Assembly: GCA_902773415.1 (NCBI GenBank)
Contig: CACYEE010000228.1
Coordinates: forward strand, 1 to 19,178
Reading direction: 5' to 3'
DNA: 19,178 nucleotides
Source of the DNA: an uncultured Actinomyces sp.
GTDB lineage: Bacteria > Actinomycetota > Actinomycetes > Actinomycetales > Actinomycetaceae
Position numbers and translations under genes: made by a program. Every line of letters starts with the position of its first letter. The first letter of the stretch is position 1. This document shows positions 16,793 through 19,178 of this stretch, one piece after another. Below the pieces are notes generated by a model. It was not told the origin of the DNA, did no database searches, and saw only the letters and a list, made by a program, of their open reading frames with translations.

Positions 16793-17767
16793 ATGGCCCA
16801 GGCAGCAGCAGGCATCCGCTGGGACAGGCTCAGGCTTCGGCCCGTCACGCTCATCAAGGCAGGAGAAGACCTCCTTGCCGAACGGGCCATCGACCGGTAC
16901 GTCCGGCTCGCCCGCGCACACGACCCGAACGTCGAAACGGTCCGAATCTCGCCGGCCGCCTACGCCGAGCACGACCTCGACGTCCACGCCAGCCCCTCCC
17001 TCTTCGGCGAAGCGAAGCTGCTTCTCGTCGACCATGCCGAAGACGCCGACGGCACGCTCATCGCCGACCTGAGGCGATACGTTGCGCAGCCGCAGCCGGA
17101 CTGCATCATGCTCATCGTCCACTACGGAGGCCAGACAGGAACCGGGCTGCTGCGCGACATCGCCAGGATCGGACACCAGATCTGCGAAATCCCCAAAGCG
17201 AAAACAGGCAAGGACAAGCGCCGCCTCATCGACGAAGAAGCCATCCATCGCGAAGGCGCAATCGCCAACGACGCTGCGTGGGCGCTCATCGAAGCCCTCG
17301 GCTCCGACACCCGCGAACTCCTCTCCGCGCTCGACCAGCTCTTCGACGACATCGAAGGACCCGTCACCATCGAGCACGTTCGCGAATACTACGGCGGCCG
17401 GCGCGAAGCCACGGGCTACAACGTCGCCGACGCCGCAATAGCCGGACAGACAGGAGACGCGATCGCCCTTGCCCGCCACGCGACGGCGACAGGCACGAAC
17501 CATGTACGGATCGTTGCCGCGCTCGCCGACAAGCTCCGCGACATCGCGCTCGCCAAAGACGGAAAGGCCGGGAGAGGGCGCGGCAACGACTGGCGCATGC
17601 GCAAGGCGAAAGAGTCGGCACGACACTGGAGCGACCAGGGCCTGGGCGACGCCATCCTCGCCGTCGTGCAGGCCGATGCCGACATCAAGGGGGCTTCGCG
17701 GGACCCGGACTTCGCGGTCGAAAGGGCCCTCATCCTAATCGGCCGCGCACGCCGAATCAGGAACTGA
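16793..17767 (+). CDS. holA: DNA polymerase III subunit delta (clamp loader)
   Basis: This is a 324-aa HolA-family protein, the wrench subunit that opens the beta sliding clamp in the clamp-loader complex. Recognisable features are an N-terminal Rossmann-like part with LIKAGEDLLAERAI, the SPSLFGEAKLLLVD segment (the clamp-interacting region typical of delta), KAKTGKDKRRLIDEEA, a lid segment with LGSDTRELLSALDQL, and a C-terminal collar domain with AIALARHATATGTNHVRIVAALADKLRDIAL. The protein keeps the usual length. The start ATG has GGAG 4 nt upstream. The frame is open far upstream through comEC, but that part is a shadow. Neighbourhood comEA-comEC-holA is conserved in many Gram-positive bacteria and supports the call. 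Confidence 0.92.
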   Translation: MAQAAAGIRWDRLRLRPVTLIKAGEDLLAERAIDRYVRLARAHDPNVETVRISPAAYAEHDLDVHASPSLFGEAKLLLVDHAEDADGTLIADLRRYVAQPQPDCIMLIVHYGGQTGTGLLRDIARIGHQICEIPKAKTGKDKRRLIDEEAIHREGAIANDAAWALIEALGSDTRELLSALDQLFDDIEGPVTIEHVREYYGGRREATGYNVADAAIAGQTGDAIALARHATATGTNHVRIVAALADKLRDIALAKDGKAGRGRGNDWRMRKAKESARHWSDQGLGDAILAVVQADADIKGASRDPDFAVERALILIGRARRIRN

Positions 17768-17886
17768 CAGGCCGAAGCCGGCCAGCCGAATCGCGGACAC
17801 TCCAACAGACGGAGGCCACATCGGCGTATCTTCGCGTCAAGCAACATCGCTCCCACGTCGATAGCGCAACAGGCGCGTCGATTCGG

Positions 17887-17951
17887 TAGCCTAGAAAGCG
17901 ATACGGTCCGTATTCGCACAGGCTTCCGGGCACCGTGCAAGGTGCCGGAAG
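17887..17951 (+). promoter_or_regulatory. pntA leader: -10 candidate, small palindrome and stem-loop
   Basis: TAGCCT at 17887-17892 is a -10 candidate without a clear -35. Downstream, ATACGG and CCGTAT form a 6-bp inverted repeat around a single T (17900-17912), a possible operator. A stem-loop follows at 17923-17951: CTTCCGGGCACC pairs with GGTGCCGGAAG with one bulged G and loop GTGCAA. It ends 8 nt before the AAGGAG ribosome binding site (17960-17965). The rest of the 203-bp gap after holA shows nothing that I recognise. Confidence 0.4.
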
Positions 17952-17970
17952 GACACAGTAAGGAGACACA

Positions 17971-19178
17971 GTGAGAATCGGTGTGCCGAAGGAGCCCCAT
18001 GCAGGGCAAACCCTCGTCGCCGCGTCCCCCGATACCGTAGCCAAGCTCGTCAAGCTCGGCTACGAGGTCGTCGTCGAGACGGGCGCGGGAGTCGCCGCAG
18101 CCTACTACGACGACAGGTACCAGGACGCCGGCGCGACCATCGTCAGCAAGAACGAGGCCTGGGGAGCGGACATCGTCACCTGCCTCGACACCCCGCCCGA
18201 GGCGGAAATGGCCCTCATCCGCGACGGCGCGACGCTTATCGCCCGCATGAATCCCGGCGCCAGCCCCGAGCTTGTCGACAGGCTCGCCGAGAAGAAGCTC
18301 ACCGCGCTCGCGATGGACGCGGTGCCGCGCATTTCGCGCGCGCAGGCCCTCGACGTGCGCTCCTCGATGGCGAATATCGGCGGCTACCGCGCCGTCATCG
18401 AGGCCGCGAGCCATTTCGGCCGGCTCTTCACCGGCCAGGTCACGGCCGCCGGAAAGGTGCCCCCGGCCAGGGTGTACGTGATCGGTGCCGGCGTGGCGGG
18501 CCTTGCCGCCATCGGAACCGCAAACTCGATGGGCGCCATCGTCGAGGCGACGGACGTTCGCCCCGAGGTGGCCGAACAGGTCGAATCGATGGGCGCGAGC
18601 TTCGTCGAGATTCCCGTCAAGCAGGAATCGACCGACGGATACGCCAAGGCCATGACCGCCGACCAGGAGAGGCTTGCTCTCGAGGTCTACACGGCGCAAG
18701 CCGAAAAGTCCGACATCGTCATCACGACCGCTCTCATTCCGGGCCGCCCGGCTCCGCTTCTCATTACCGCCGACGCCGTCGCGAAGATGAAGCCCGGTTC
18801 GGTCATCGTCGACATGGGGGCCGCTTCCGGGGGAAACTGCGAACTGACGAAGGCCGGGGAAGTGGTCCATACCGACAACGGCGTGACCATCATCGGCTAC
18901 ACCGATCTTCCCGGACGCCTGCCTGGCCAGGCCTCCCAGCTCTACGGCCAGAACATCGTCAACTTCTTCAAGCTGACGACTCCGGACAAGGACGGCCAGC
19001 TCACGCTTGACATGGACGACGAGGTCGTGCGCGGCGTCAGCGTCACGAGCGCCGGCGACATCATGTGGCCCCCGCCGCCCGTCAAGGTTTCCGCGGCGCC
19101 CGCCGCCAAGACTGCCGAAGGCCCCGGCAAGGAGCTTGCGGATGCCGAACCGGAGAAGCCGGCCTGGACGAACCGGTG
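17971..19178 (+). CDS. pntA: NAD(P) transhydrogenase subunit alpha (partial, runs off the window)
   Basis: A GTG at 17971 with AAGGAG 5 nt upstream opens a frame that runs 402 codons to the window edge without a stop. It is colinear with E. coli PntA: MRIGVPKEPHAGQTLVAASP at the start, AMDAVPRISRAQALD, SSMANIGGYRAVIEAA, TGQVTAAGKVPPARVYVIGAG with the NAD-binding GAGVAG (172-177), TTALIPGRPAP, GYTDLPGRLPGQASQLYG, and DIMWPPPPVKVSA near the end of the soluble NAD(H) domain. The Ala/Pro/Glu-rich stretch at the end matches the linker before the C-terminal membrane helices, which should follow outside the window, probably with pntB. The enzyme couples proton influx to NADPH formation from NADH. 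This is the E. coli-type layout with domain I and membrane helices on one chain, as far as can be seen. Confidence 0.95.
   Translation, partial: MRIGVPKEPHAGQTLVAASPDTVAKLVKLGYEVVVETGAGVAAAYYDDRYQDAGATIVSKNEAWGADIVTCLDTPPEAEMALIRDGATLIARMNPGASPELVDRLAEKKLTALAMDAVPRISRAQALDVRSSMANIGGYRAVIEAASHFGRLFTGQVTAAGKVPPARVYVIGAGVAGLAAIGTANSMGAIVEATDVRPEVAEQVESMGASFVEIPVKQESTDGYAKAMTADQERLALEVYTAQAEKSDIVITTALIPGRPAPLLITADAVAKMKPGSVIVDMGAASGGNCELTKAGEVVHTDNGVTIIGYTDLPGRLPGQASQLYGQNIVNFFKLTTPDKDGQLTLDMDDEVVRGVSVTSAGDIMWPPPPVKVSAAPAAKTAEGPGKELADAEPEKPAWTNR

Overview
The window is high-GC DNA with strong G/C preference at third codon positions. GTG starts, TAGGCT/TAGACT-type -10 hexamers, a long (972 aa) LeuRS and the order leuS - comEA - comEC - holA all point to an actinobacterium. 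The gene order recalls Bifidobacteriales or a near relative, which is an inference from memory and not a search. The content is mainly chromosomal housekeeping. I saw no phage, integrase, transposase, CRISPR array, tRNA or rRNA.

Layout: (1) 1-2425 holds the possible start of a leftward gene cut by the window edge, then an ABC-F ATPase and a SixA-like histidine phosphatase, both rightward. (2) 2426-2866 is a gene-free stretch of mosaic inverted repeats ending in a 53-bp perfect palindrome. (3) 2867-5803 is a leftward methionine-uptake operon, metN-metI-metQ read from right to left. Its leader carries a compact SAM-clan riboswitch whose closing stem contains the metN ribosome binding site. (4) 5848-6672 has another perfect inverted repeat and a leftward deoD. 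(5) 6841-8793 is a rightward group: a HAD phosphatase, a HIT protein that looks leaderless, and a VKOR-family membrane protein. (6) 8930-12822 is leuS, overlapped by one base by a galactose-mutarotase-like protein that seems to lack every catalytic residue. (7) 12823-13242 is gene-free: a second copy of the mosaic repeat, then a cluster of DnaA-box-like nonamers and a long hairpin. (8) 13243-17767 is comEA-comEC (DNA uptake, overlapping by 4 nt) and holA (clamp-loader delta). (9) 17971 to the right end is the N-terminal ~400 residues of a proton-translocating transhydrogenase alpha subunit (pntA) with a hairpin in its leader.

The most distinctive items are the SAM-clan leader that overlaps the Shine-Dalgarno of metN, the apparent mutarotase pseudoenzyme translationally linked to leuS, the dispersed mosaic repeat family with GGGGAC/GTCCCC palindromes, and a 12-bp in-frame minisatellite inside the MetQ signal peptide. 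I did not find evidence for a wholly new multi-gene system.
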